DNA from: Fen-1258 sp947085815
GTDB lineage: Bacteria; Bacteroidota; Ignavibacteria; Ignavibacteriales; Melioribacteraceae
NCBI GenBank assembly: GCA_947085815.1
Contig: CAMTXU010000032.1
Span: 49,629 to 113,628 of the forward strand
Reading direction: 5' to 3'
DNA length: 64,000 nt
The notes under the pieces are model-generated. The model saw only the letters and a program-made list of their open reading frames with translations. It was not told the DNA's origin and ran no database searches. The position numbers and the translations under genes were made by a program. Shown piece after piece: positions 1 through 7,869 of this stretch. The number at the start of each line of letters is the position of its first letter. Positions within the stretch are counted from its first letter, which is position 1.

Positions 1-165
1 TTGAAATGTGGAATTGGAACAAACGCTGCTTACCGGACAATTAGAAAAGTTATTCCACCTCTCGATGAGGATAGAATTTTATATAAAGACATTCAGAAAG
101 TATTAAAGTTAGTTCGCAGTGGAGAAATATTGAAAAATGTTGAATCTCTTGTAAAATTAAGCTAG
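1..165 (+). CDS. Aromatic amino acid ammonia-lyase (HAL/PAL family), C-terminal part
   Basis: Only the last 54 codons are inside the window; the gene begins upstream. The visible tail reads through AAYRTIRKVIPPLDEDRILY and ends at TAG (163-165). The pattern Arg-x-x-[IV]-Pro-Pro-Leu-[DE]-[ED]-Asp-Arg followed by a [YA]-x-Asp-Ile stretch is the usual C-terminus of histidine ammonia-lyase and its relatives, which remove ammonia from an aromatic amino acid with an MIO cofactor. A second complete family member starts at 711 on the same strand, so this looks like a pair of paralogues. Active-site residues lie outside the window, so the substrate cannot be inferred. Confidence 0.75.
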   Translation: MKCGIGTNAAYRTIRKVIPPLDEDRILYKDIQKVLKLVRSGEILKNVESLVKLS

Positions 166-252
166 CAAGGGATTTGATAGCAGCGAGTAGAATTATTCAC
201 TGTGCTTTGAGAGAGTAGATAGGTTCAAAAGAAATGTAGGTTTCATTATTCC

Positions 253-276
253 TTCATTTCTTCATTTCTTCATTTC
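253..276. repeat. Short tandem repeat, 8-bp unit TTCATTTC x3
   Basis: Three perfect copies of TTCATTTC stand head to tail, followed by a degenerate copy, just beyond the stop codon of the small membrane-protein gene at 282-452. It is a simple-sequence tract in non-coding DNA, with no sign that it controls a gene. Confidence 0.7.
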
Positions 277-281
277 TTCTT

Positions 282-452
282 TCATTTTTTAATATCTCTT
301 TTTTCCTTCATCCCTTTATAAACACTTTCACGCCCAAGCCGGTTTTTCCGGTCAATCCATTTATCAATTTTAAGGATTAAAAATCCAAACAATCCTAGTC
401 CAATAAGGAGAAGGATTGTGACAAGAATAAAGACAATTGCATACAGATCCAT
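282..452 (-). CDS. Small single-pass membrane protein, hypothetical
   Basis: A 56-residue protein with one strongly hydrophobic segment (about residues 4-27, rich in Leu, Ile, Phe and Val) followed by a basic tail (KIDKWIDRKNRLGRE and on). An ATG at 479 is also open, but the ATG at 452 is preceded at the right distance by AAGGAG, so I place the start there. No family is recognised. Its reality rests on the ribosome site and the membrane-segment-plus-basic-tail layout. It lies alone between two ammonia-lyase genes on the opposite strand. Confidence 0.5.
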   Translation of the reverse strand: MDLYAIVFILVTILLLIGLGLFGFLILKIDKWIDRKNRLGRESVYKGMKEKRDIKK

Positions 453-500
453 TTTACTCCTTCTTTTTGAATTAGACACATTCTGACAGCAGTTATATTA

Positions 501-620
501 GGGTATCTCTAATAACTTCTCCCGAAGGGATCCCTTTGGGAAAAAGCTAATCTGCAAAAATCCGTTTTTATTCGTTTTATCTGTATTCTATTTTTAAAAT
601 AATAGTTTTTAGAGATACCC
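501..620. repeat. MITE-like element R1 with 17-bp terminal inverted repeats
   Basis: The left arm 501-517 (GGGTATCTCTAATAACT) and the right arm 604-620 match as inverted repeats at 16 of 17 positions and enclose about 86 bp without a gene. The core TCTAA(A/T)AA is shared with the ends of the elements at 26088-26207, 36165-36256 and 44636-44774. This suggests a non-autonomous mobile repeat family. No transposase lies in the window. Confidence 0.55.
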
Positions 621-710
621 ATTAAATAACTTACAAAATTTTCTTAATCGCTTTTTAATAAACTCTTATTAAGTTGTATATAACATTTTCTATCTCATGG
701 AGGAATTATA

Positions 711-2234
711 ATGTCGATTGTTCTTGATGGTTCAAATCTAACAGTTGAGAAAGTTGTAGCAATTGCCCGCCATAATGAAAAAGTAGAACTACACCCCGAA
801 GCACTTCAAAGAATCAAAGCTTGCCGTTCGATGCTGGAAGAAAAAATTAATGCGCATGAAATTATGTACGGTGTGAATACAGGTATAGGTGAATTTTCCG
901 AAGTCGTGTTGAATGATGAACAGGTCAAAGAATTTCAAAGGTATTTAATCTATAATCACGCGGCGGGAATTGGCGATCCCGCTCCAATAGAATATGTCCG
1001 CGGAGCGATGGCGGGGCGTATTAACGTTCATGCGCATGGAATGTCAGGAATTCGTCCCGAGATTACTCTTACATTAATCGAAATGCTGAATAAAGGAGTA
1101 ACTCCGTTTGTATGTCAAAAAGGTTCGGTGGGTGCATGCGGAGATCTCGCGCCGATGAGTCAAATAGCTTTATTACTTATGGGGGAAGGTGACGCATATT
1201 ATAATGGTGAAAAACTTCCCGGAAAAGTTGCAATGGAAAAAGCGGGAATAAAAATTCCGGGACTTGAAGCGCGCGATGGTTTAGGAACAATTAATGGTTC
1301 GAATCTATTAACGGCGATGAGCGCAATTCATCTTTATGATATCAACCGTTGGTTAAAGCAAACGGAAATTGCATGCGCTATGAGTCTTGAAGCATTATTC
1401 GCAAACTTGAAACCGTACGACAGCCGCCTTCACGAAGTTAGGGGATTTAAAGGCGCCGTTAGAAGCGCTCAAGCAATTTTGAAATGCATCAAAGGAAGCG
1501 ATCTCCAAACAGGTAAATTGAAATCGAAGGTTCAAGATGCATATTCCATGCGGTCATCACCACAAGTTATAGGAGCGGCTCATGATGCCGTTGCTTACGC
1601 TAAGAGTCAGGTGGAAATAGAATTAAATGGTGTTGGCGATAATCCAATATTTATGCCCGAACATAAACTAACTCTAACAGGCGCAAACTTTCAAGGCACT
1701 CCGGTATCATTACCAATGGATATGATCAGCGCGGCTGTTACAATGGTGAGCGTACTATCGGAAAGAAGATTGAACCGTTTGTTAAATCCGGCGTTAAGTA
1801 TAGGTCTTCCCGACTTTTTAACCAAAGGCGCGGGAATGTTTTCCGGTTTGATGTTAAGTCAATATACGGCAGATGCATTAATTGTTGAGCAAAGAATATT
1901 ATCTGTCCCGGCATCAATCCAGTCAATTCCCGCGGCGGCAGATCAGGAAGATTTTGTCTCGATGGGTATGAATACAGCAATTAAAAATGGACAGATCATT
2001 GATAACGCCTACGGTGTATTAGGAATTGAGTTTATCGCAGCGTCCCAGGCTCTCGATTTCAGAGAATTCACAAACGGTAAAGGAGTAACGAAGGCGAAAC
2101 AAGTCGTACGAAAATATGTAGATCATCTTGATGTTGACCGCCCGCTATATCCCGATCATACTAAGATGAAAGAAATTGTTAAAAGCTGCGAGATACTGGA
2201 GGAGGTTGAAAAAGAAGTTGGCAGTCTGGAGTAA
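711..2234 (+). CDS. hutH: Histidine ammonia-lyase-like enzyme with Ala-Cys-Gly MIO triad
   Basis: A full-length 507-residue HAL/PAL-family lyase, which deaminates an aromatic amino acid non-oxidatively (for HAL, L-histidine to urocanate). Numbering coincides with the Pseudomonas enzyme: Tyr53 in YGVNTGIG, His83 in YNHAAG, Asn195 in INGSN, the QDAYSMR motif carrying the Gln277/Tyr280/Arg283 equivalents, and a late QEDFVSMG with the substrate-binding Glu. His83, Arg and Glu favour histidine over phenylalanine or tyrosine. The triad that cyclises to the MIO electrophile, normally Ala-Ser-Gly, is Ala142-Cys143-Gly144 here (TGC at 1137-1139). The start is set by GGAGG 7 bases upstream. No hutU, hutI or hutG is nearby, so the pathway assignment is an inference. 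Confidence 0.85.
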   Translation: MSIVLDGSNLTVEKVVAIARHNEKVELHPEALQRIKACRSMLEEKINAHEIMYGVNTGIGEFSEVVLNDEQVKEFQRYLIYNHAAGIGDPAPIEYVRGAMAGRINVHAHGMSGIRPEITLTLIEMLNKGVTPFVCQKGSVGACGDLAPMSQIALLLMGEGDAYYNGEKLPGKVAMEKAGIKIPGLEARDGLGTINGSNLLTAMSAIHLYDINRWLKQTEIACAMSLEALFANLKPYDSRLHEVRGFKGAVRSAQAILKCIKGSDLQTGKLKSKVQDAYSMRSSPQVIGAAHDAVAYAKSQVEIELNGVGDNPIFMPEHKLTLTGANFQGTPVSLPMDMISAAVTMVSVLSERRLNRLLNPALSIGLPDFLTKGAGMFSGLMLSQYTADALIVEQRILSVPASIQSIPAAADQEDFVSMGMNTAIKNGQIIDNAYGVLGIEFIAASQALDFREFTNGKGVTKAKQVVRKYVDHLDVDRPLYPDHTKMKEIVKSCEILEEVEKEVGSLE

Positions 2235-2620
2235 TAATGAATGCTTTCCAGTAAACTTCCTTAAAACCGGGTTTTCACTAGAAGTAAAAACATGGGGTGG
2301 TGTAAAAATAAATTTGATCGGCGGAACCTGGATGACTATTGGCAAGTAAAAGCGCTGAATGTAATTTTCTAAAAACAATAATTTAACAGTTGTGTGAAAT
2401 AGAAATAGACTATAAAAACGAACAAATAAATCCAGCATTTATGCTGGAGTTAAAGAAAGAAGTTTACCATACGGACTTTAGTCCCAAAACAAAAGTGAAT
2501 AACTGTGGCTATCCGTAGGATTCCTATGGAAAAGCCTAATTCATTGTGGTTATGAAGCCCCCCAACATAAATGCCGGGGTTTAATTCACTCAACGGGTTA
2601 ATTTATTATTTCTTGAGGTA
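2235..2620. other. Non-coding gap between lyase and lipoprotein genes
   Basis: This is 386 bp with no convincing gene. Its second half holds the REP-like element described at 2431-2583. The rest (2235-2430) shows no recognisable signal. Confidence 0.6.
2431..2583. repeat. REP-like element bounded by two hairpins
   Basis: It begins with the hairpin TCCAGCAT-TT-ATGCTGGA (2431-2448) and ends with a related hairpin (arms CCCCAACAT at 2560-2568 and ATGCCGGGG at 2571-2579). Both have an AA/TT loop and the shared core C-A-T-x-x-A-T-G. Between them is GGACTTTAGTCC-like text and no reading frame. Paired hairpins of this kind are typical of dispersed repetitive extragenic elements. No second copy was found in the window. 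Confidence 0.5.
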
Positions 2621-3481
2621 ATGATGAGAGCGAACAAAAATAAATTATTAATGCTTTCTGTAATTGTGTCGGGTCTCTTTTTGATTAACGCTTGTTCCGC
2701 CGGGTCTAAAATGATTAGCTCATGGCAAAACAATGAAATTAAAATTGACGGCGATGCATCGGAATGGAATAAAAGTATACAGCAGCTTGCCGACAAGAAA
2801 ATTTCCGTCGGTTTTCGAAATGATGAAAAATTTCTTTACGTCTGTTTGGTTTCGGAAGATCGCTCTAAAATAATGATGATAACCAGAGCTGGATTAATTG
2901 TTTGGTTCGAACCCGAAAGCGGCGACAAAAACAAATTTGGAATCAGATATCCAATTGCTACAACATTATCAACGTTAATGCCCACCCCAGGAATAAATAT
3001 AAACCGGGAGGGAGAGCAGGGCTCAAACCTTGATAAGATTTTTAGTAAAGTGCTAGAACAACAATATGAATTTCAGATAATAAATAAAGATAAATTTCCT
3101 TTGACCGCTCTTCCAATTTTGAATAACGAAGGAATTGATGTGAAGCTGGGATATCATTCCAACCAATTTGTCTATGAAATAAAAGTTCCTCTTGCCGTAA
3201 ATGCGGATTATTCTTTCGCGGTGGACGCAGTACCTGGAGAAAAAGTAAAAGTAAAATTTGAGACGGAAGAGTTAAATTTAGAAGGTATGCGTGGCGCTGG
3301 AGGTGGTGGAGGAATGTCTCAGGGTGATGGCGGAGGAATGCCCCCGGGTGGAGGGGGTCGATCTGGAGGTGGCAGACCAGGTGGTGGTATGAGAAATCCC
3401 GGCATGGGAGGCGGTAATATGTTTGAACCGCTCAATTATTCTGTCGAAATAAATTTAGAGATTGCCCCTAAAGCGAAATAA
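2621..3481 (+). CDS. Lipoprotein with CBM9/DOMON-like domain and Gly-rich insert
   Basis: A 286-residue exported lipoprotein. The signal peptide ends in lipobox LINAC with the lipidated Cys at residue 25. A beta-rich domain follows, opening with IKIDGDASEWNKS, the usual entry of the carbohydrate-binding family 9-like fold found in many surface proteins of this phylum. Near the C-terminus (about residues 225-265) is a low-complexity stretch of Gly with Met, Pro, Arg and Gln, before the final beta strand (SVEINLEI). The start is the first of two adjacent ATGs after GAGG. Ligand and role are unknown, and the insert may be a flexible linker or length-variable. Confidence 0.7.
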   Translation: MMRANKNKLLMLSVIVSGLFLINACSAGSKMISSWQNNEIKIDGDASEWNKSIQQLADKKISVGFRNDEKFLYVCLVSEDRSKIMMITRAGLIVWFEPESGDKNKFGIRYPIATTLSTLMPTPGININREGEQGSNLDKIFSKVLEQQYEFQIINKDKFPLTALPILNNEGIDVKLGYHSNQFVYEIKVPLAVNADYSFAVDAVPGEKVKVKFETEELNLEGMRGAGGGGGMSQGDGGGMPPGGGGRSGGGRPGGGMRNPGMGGGNMFEPLNYSVEINLEIAPKAK

Positions 3482-3536
3482 TTTTTTGGGATTTTATTAA
3501 AGCACAGATTGAATTTAAAAGAGACAGCCTCTTTCT

Positions 3537-3956
3537 TCATTTAGTCAACTCAAAGAAACTAGATAAATGAGCCTTCCTTCCGGTGGCTTCATCCCTTACA
3601 AAAAAAGTTATTTTGTAAATACCAAGTTTGAACGAAGCGTCGAGTTTTAGTTGTGTTTCGATTGGGAGATCAATTAATCTTTCGGCGGATGATTTATCAA
3701 TTACACCGGAAGAGAATTTTTCCAATAATCTTCCATCGGGAGTCTGGATATCCGCAAAGTAGGAAAGCTTTGCTCTGAATTTATTCTCCTCTTCATCCTG
3801 CACAAATCCTCTTGCGCGAACCGTTGCGGTTAATTCCCATCCGGAATCCATTGAATAAGCAAAAGATTCTGCGCTGAAGAGTTCAAATTTCTCAAACTTT
3901 TTAGAACAGGCGGTTATCAAAATAAGGATCGCGAGAAGAAAAATTAATTTTTTCAT
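3537..3956 (-). CDS. Small lipoprotein, hypothetical
   Basis: A 139-residue protein with a clear lipoprotein signal (MKKLIFLLAILILITAC, lipidated Cys17). The mature part looks like one immunoglobulin-like beta domain (alternating hydrophobic strands, for example GIYKITFFVRDEATGRKAH at the end). It is convergent with the lipoprotein gene at 2621-3481 and lies downstream of the DUF4920 gene on the same strand, with a terminator at 4041-4067 in between, so the two are probably separate transcripts. No family was recognised. Confidence 0.6.
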   Translation of the reverse strand: MKKLIFLLAILILITACSKKFEKFELFSAESFAYSMDSGWELTATVRARGFVQDEEENKFRAKLSYFADIQTPDGRLLEKFSSGVIDKSSAERLIDLPIETQLKLDASFKLGIYKITFFVRDEATGRKAHLSSFFELTK

Positions 3957-4040
3957 TTAGTGCCCTTTAGATTTTTATCAGCTGAAAAGTATATCGGAAA
4001 AATAAAAAAGAAATCAAAAAGTTGTATAAAGTTGAATAAC

Positions 4041-4067
4041 TAAAAGAAAACCCCGCAACGCGGGGCT
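4041..4067 (-). terminator. Rho-independent terminator of the DUF4920 gene
   Basis: On the minus strand a 6-bp G+C stem (GCCCCGC/GCGGGG type, loop of 3) is followed by TTTTCTTTTA. It stands just after the stop of the 4096-4542 gene. Confidence 0.8.
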
Positions 4068-4095
4068 TAATCATCAACAAAAAGATTTTACGCGT

Positions 4096-4542
4096 TTATT
4101 TTATAACAGCTCCTATACCCTCAATCTGATAAGTCTTTTTAGATTTATCTTTAGAACAGCACCCGGCATCGTCACCCTCTTTCTTCTCTGCCATCTCTTT
4201 TTCATCACAAGCTTCATCTTTAACCGGAGCAACAACACCCTGGACTAACGCCGTTTTTCCTTTCGCGTCTTTCGGAAATACAATAACTCCATCCTCAACT
4301 TTAATTTTGATTTTTTCATCCTTCTTTGTTCCGGCTATTTCAATCCAGCAGCCTTTATCATCACAAACGCCAAGAACTTCTCCTTCAACAACAACTGTTT
4401 TTCCCTCATATTTTGCCGGGGTGGAAAGAATTTTAGAGATAGAAGTTTTCTCTTTGATTGTTATCTCTTTACCAAGTTTTATCACTTCAGCATTTATAAA
4501 TGTAAAACCGATTAACAGAAAAAGAACGAATATTTTTTTCAC
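4096..4542 (-). CDS. Exported DUF4920 (OB-fold-like) protein with Cys-rich tail
   Basis: A 148-residue protein. I place the start at GTG 4542 because AAGGAG sits 6 bases upstream; the open frame runs further to 4605 but without a signal. The N-terminus is then a signal peptide (VKKIFVLFLLIGFTFINA). The mature domain has the DUF4920 pattern: a Lys-Tyr-x-Gly-Lys-x-Val-x-Val-x-Gly-Glu-Val strand, then VCDDKGCWIEI, then a Pro-x-Asp-x-x-Gly-Lys loop. The two Cys of CDDKGC plus an acidic, Cys-containing tail (DEACDEKE and GDDAGCCSK) could bind a metal; that is inference. The family function is not established. Confidence 0.7.
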   Translation of the reverse strand: MKKIFVLFLLIGFTFINAEVIKLGKEITIKEKTSISKILSTPAKYEGKTVVVEGEVLGVCDDKGCWIEIAGTKKDEKIKIKVEDGVIVFPKDAKGKTALVQGVVAPVKDEACDEKEMAEKKEGDDAGCCSKDKSKKTYQIEGIGAVIK

Positions 4543-4639
4543 TTTGAACTCCTTAATTGATTTAATGACCGCAGTAAAATTATAGTAAAATCCGTTCCTA
4601 TGCAATCCACTTTTGCTTTGATTATATTAACGATGCCAT

Positions 4640-4675
4640 TAGCGATTAGCTTTTAGCTAACGGCTATTCGCTAAC
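4640..4675. repeat. Imperfect palindrome upstream of priA
   Basis: Arms TTAGCGATTAGC (4640-4651) and GCTATTCGCTAA (4664-4675) pair at 11 of 12 positions. The surrounding text is built from TTAGC/GCTAA words. It lies 16 bp before the priA start and may be a dispersed hairpin repeat that could influence priA expression. Confidence 0.4.
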
Positions 4676-4691
4676 AACTGAAAGCTAAAAA

Positions 4692-7154
4692 ATGTTTTGC
4701 CGGGTAGTATTTCCATTACCATTTAGAAACGCGTTCACTTACTCCATTCCCGATGAACTGATAGAATCCGTAAAAATCGGTGTACGTGTTGTTGCCCCGT
4801 TTGGTAAACGTGTCCTCACGGGATTTGTAATTGGTTTACAAAAAACATCAGACATCAAAGAAAAGATAAAACCGGTACGAGATGTTTTGGACGAAAACCC
4901 GATCTTCGATGAAACAACTCTTAAATTTTATGAATGGATTGCGGAATATTATCTTAGCTCGCTGGGCGAAGCGCTAAGAAACTGTGTGCCTTACGGAACC
5001 GAGATCGAATTAAAGCGGAAAGTGGTTTGCGATAAAGACTTTTGTGAAAAGTTGTATAATCAGGAGAGCAAGAAATCTTCACTACGCGCAAAACTGCTTA
5101 GCGCGCTTTCGCAAAAAGAAGTTTACAGCATATCCCAACTTCAAAAAGAGGTAAAAAATAAAAACCTCTATTCCATGCTTCGCTCTTTCGAAAAAATCGG
5201 CGCTGTTACAATACTGGACGAAATGACTTCAGCAAAAGTTAGAGTGAAGAAAGCGAAGTTTGTAAAGTTTCTGAAATCCGCCGATGAAGTTTACGAGCTG
5301 ATGCCGGAGATCGAAAAAAAATCCCCCAAACAGGTTGTCCTCCTTCTTGAGCTTTTATCCAATAAAGGACCTGTTTCTTTGAGTGAACTTCTCAAGAAAA
5401 CAAAATCCTCAGCGTCTACTGTTATCAGCCTGGAAAAGAAAAAATTTGTTGAAGTATTTGATAAGGAGATCGAGCGCGTTTATTCCGAAACGTATAAGGA
5501 AGAGGCGAAAGAAATAACATTGACCAATGCGCAGAAAAAAATTGTCGACCGGGTGGGAGAATCCGCAGACAAAAATATTTTCGAGCCGTTTCTTATTCAC
5601 GGAGTAACAGGAAGCGGTAAGACGCAAGTTTATATAGAGCTGTCAAAAAAAATTGTGGCGATTGGAAAGAGCGTAATAATTCTTGTTCCGGAAATTTCTC
5701 TGACACCTCAGATAACATCACGCTTCTTTAATTATTTCGGAAATCTAACTGCGGTTCTTCACAGCAGAATGTCTTTGGGTGAGCGGTACGATTCATGGCG
5801 AGGAATAATTGCGGGTAAATCTAAAGTTGTTATTGGTCCCCGTTCAGCACTCTTTGCACCCCTTAAAAATATTGGATTGATTGTAGTAGATGAAGAACAT
5901 GATTCCAGTTACAAACAGCAAGAGATAACGCCGAAGTATCATGCGCGCGACGCAGCGATAATACTTGCCAAATTTAATAATTGTCCGGTAGTTCTCGGTT
6001 CGGCAACACCCGCCGTTGAGAGTATGTTTAATGCGCTTAACGGAAAATATAATCTTCTTGAACTGACCGAACGAATTGATAACGCAAAGCTGCCCAAAAT
6101 TAAACTTGTTGATGTCACCATTGAAAAGAAGAAGAAAAGGATGGAGAGCATCTTCTCACGCGAATTGTTGGATGAAATTGGGAATCGTCTGGCTAAGAAA
6201 GAGAGCGTGATTGTACTTCAAAACCGGCGCGGCTTTGCAACACAAATATTCTGCAACGATTGTGGCGAGGTTGTTACCTGTCCCGATTGTTCCGTTTCGA
6301 TGGTTCATCATCTTAACAAAAATATTTTGCGTTGCCACTATTGCGGAATTGTACAACCCGTTCCTAAAGCATGTCCAATATGCGGCTCACTCGGATTAAA
6401 ATTTTTCGGTACCGGTACTCAAAGAGTTGAGGATGAATTAGATTTCTATTTTCCCGATTCTAAGATTGAACGTGTGGATTCCGATTCGATAAATAAAAAA
6501 GGAAAGCTCGGTGAAATTTTAAACAGTTTTAGAAAAGGTGAGATTGATATTCTCGTTGGTACGCAAATGGTTTCTAAAGGTCTCGATTTTGCAAACGTAA
6601 CTTTGGTTGGAGTTATTGCAGCGGAAACATCGTTGTGGATACCCGATTTCAGAGCAGATGAAAGAACGTTTCAGCTTCTAACTCAAGTTTCCGGTCGCTC
6701 CGGCAGAAGCGATAAAGAGGGTGAAGTGATAATCCAGACACAGAACCAAAAACATTTTGTTCTGCAAAAAGTTTTGTTGAATGATTACAAAGGATTTTAC
6801 GAAAAAGAGATTGGATTGCGAGAACAATTTGAATATCCGCCTTTCATCCGCATAGGACTAATTGAAATGAAAGATGAAAAAGAAGAACGGGTACGCGCAG
6901 CCTCAAAAGAATTTTTTGAATATCTACGAAAATTTGAAAAAGGATTGAAGATCACTCCTCCAACAGAAGCAATTATCTACAAAATAAAAGGAAGTTATCG
7001 TTTTCAAATCTTGATAAAGAGCCATAGGAGATATGATCCTTCGGGTAAACTATTGCGGAGTGCAATTTTGAATTCTTTCATTGAGTTCAATCAAAAATCG
7101 CGCTATAGAGATGTTAAGTTGATAATTGATATTGATCCGCAATCAATCATTTAA
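4692..7154 (+). CDS. priA: Primosomal replication-restart helicase PriA
   Basis: An 820-residue superfamily 2 DNA helicase that reloads the replisome at stalled forks. Order: N-terminal 3'-end DNA-binding domain (about 1-105), winged helix, then the helicase core with Walker A GVTGSGKT (about 304-311) and Walker B DEEH (about 400). Eight zinc-binding cysteines follow in four pairs within about 521-566 (CNDC, CPDC, CHYC, CPIC). Next come helicase motifs V-VI (GTQMVSKGLDF, QVSGRSGR) and the C-terminal domain. Length is slightly above the usual 730-800 because of a long linker before the helicase. The next gene, rluE, follows after 45 bp and may be co-transcribed. Confidence 0.97.
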   Translation: MFCRVVFPLPFRNAFTYSIPDELIESVKIGVRVVAPFGKRVLTGFVIGLQKTSDIKEKIKPVRDVLDENPIFDETTLKFYEWIAEYYLSSLGEALRNCVPYGTEIELKRKVVCDKDFCEKLYNQESKKSSLRAKLLSALSQKEVYSISQLQKEVKNKNLYSMLRSFEKIGAVTILDEMTSAKVRVKKAKFVKFLKSADEVYELMPEIEKKSPKQVVLLLELLSNKGPVSLSELLKKTKSSASTVISLEKKKFVEVFDKEIERVYSETYKEEAKEITLTNAQKKIVDRVGESADKNIFEPFLIHGVTGSGKTQVYIELSKKIVAIGKSVIILVPEISLTPQITSRFFNYFGNLTAVLHSRMSLGERYDSWRGIIAGKSKVVIGPRSALFAPLKNIGLIVVDEEHDSSYKQQEITPKYHARDAAIILAKFNNCPVVLGSATPAVESMFNALNGKYNLLELTERIDNAKLPKIKLVDVTIEKKKKRMESIFSRELLDEIGNRLAKKESVIVLQNRRGFATQIFCNDCGEVVTCPDCSVSMVHHLNKNILRCHYCGIVQPVPKACPICGSLGLKFFGTGTQRVEDELDFYFPDSKIERVDSDSINKKGKLGEILNSFRKGEIDILVGTQMVSKGLDFANVTLVGVIAAETSLWIPDFRADERTFQLLTQVSGRSGRSDKEGEVIIQTQNQKHFVLQKVLLNDYKGFYEKEIGLREQFEYPPFIRIGLIEMKDEKEERVRAASKEFFEYLRKFEKGLKITPPTEAIIYKIKGSYRFQILIKSHRRYDPSGKLLRSAILNSFIEFNQKSRYRDVKLIIDIDPQSII

Positions 7155-7162
7155 TGGTAAAT

Positions 7163-7178
7163 ACGCGGCATGCCGCGT
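7163..7178. repeat. Perfect 16-bp palindrome between priA and rluE
   Basis: ACGCGGCATGCCGCGT is fully self-complementary without a loop. It is not followed by a T run, so it is more like an extragenic repeat or protein site than a terminator. Confidence 0.45.
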
Positions 7179-7199
7179 CTCAAGGGTGTGCTGTAATAA

Positions 7200-7781
7200 A
7201 TGAATTCTCAAAACAAAAAATATTTTCTTCTTAACAAACCATATGGTGTGCTAACACAATTCACTGATGAACAAGCCCGTCCTACACTTTCATCAATTCA
7301 TAATTTTCCAAAAGATGTGTATCCTGTTGGCAGACTTGACCGCGATAGTGAAGGACTTCTTCTCATTACCAACGACAAAGCATTGACTGACTATCTTCTT
7401 AATCCAAAAAACAAACACGAACGAGAATATTTTGTTCAGGTTGAAGGAATTCCTGCGGAATCGGATCTTCAAAAATTCCGTAACGGGATTGTAATTAAAG
7501 ATGGTAAAACGCTTCCCGCAAAAGCAAAACTAATTGATGACCCGAACTTTCCTCCGCGGATTCCACCGATAAGAGAACGGAAAAATATTCCCACGAACTG
7601 GATAAGTTTAACTTTGATTGAAGGACGCAACAGACAGGTTAGAAGAATGACCGCAGCAATTGGATTTCCAACGCTTCGACTTGTACGCGTGAGAATAAAA
7701 AATTTACTACTCTCTGATTTAAAGAGTGGAGAAGTAAGAATATTAAATGATGACGAAGTGAAGGAGTTGGTCAGAAAATAA
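7200..7781 (+). CDS. rluE: RluE-like 23S rRNA pseudouridine synthase
   Basis: A 193-residue RsuA-family pseudouridine synthase. The catalytic Asp47 is in GRLDRDSEGLLL, with the family motifs NKPYGVL near the N-terminus and GRNRQVRRM near the C-terminus. It lacks the N-terminal S4 RNA-binding domain, as RluE does, and its opening (YFLLNKPYGVLTQFTDE) resembles RluE, which modifies U2457 of 23S rRNA in Escherichia coli. The target in this organism is inferred. It ends at a strong bidirectional terminator. Confidence 0.85.
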   Translation: MNSQNKKYFLLNKPYGVLTQFTDEQARPTLSSIHNFPKDVYPVGRLDRDSEGLLLITNDKALTDYLLNPKNKHEREYFVQVEGIPAESDLQKFRNGIVIKDGKTLPAKAKLIDDPNFPPRIPPIRERKNIPTNWISLTLIEGRNRQVRRMTAAIGFPTLRLVRVRIKNLLLSDLKSGEVRILNDDEVKELVRK

Positions 7782-7813
7782 AAAACCCAACATCATTATG
7801 AAGTTGGGTTTTA
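7781..7813. terminator. Bidirectional terminator between rluE and the Yip1 gene
   Basis: A 10-bp stem AAAACCCAAC (7782-7791) / GTTGGGTTTT (7803-7812). A-rich and T-rich flanks serve both converging transcripts. Confidence 0.8.
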
Positions 7814-7869
7814 AACCTTTCCCTTTGGCATTGCCACTATGTGGGAAGGGTGGGATGAATTTTTATTTA

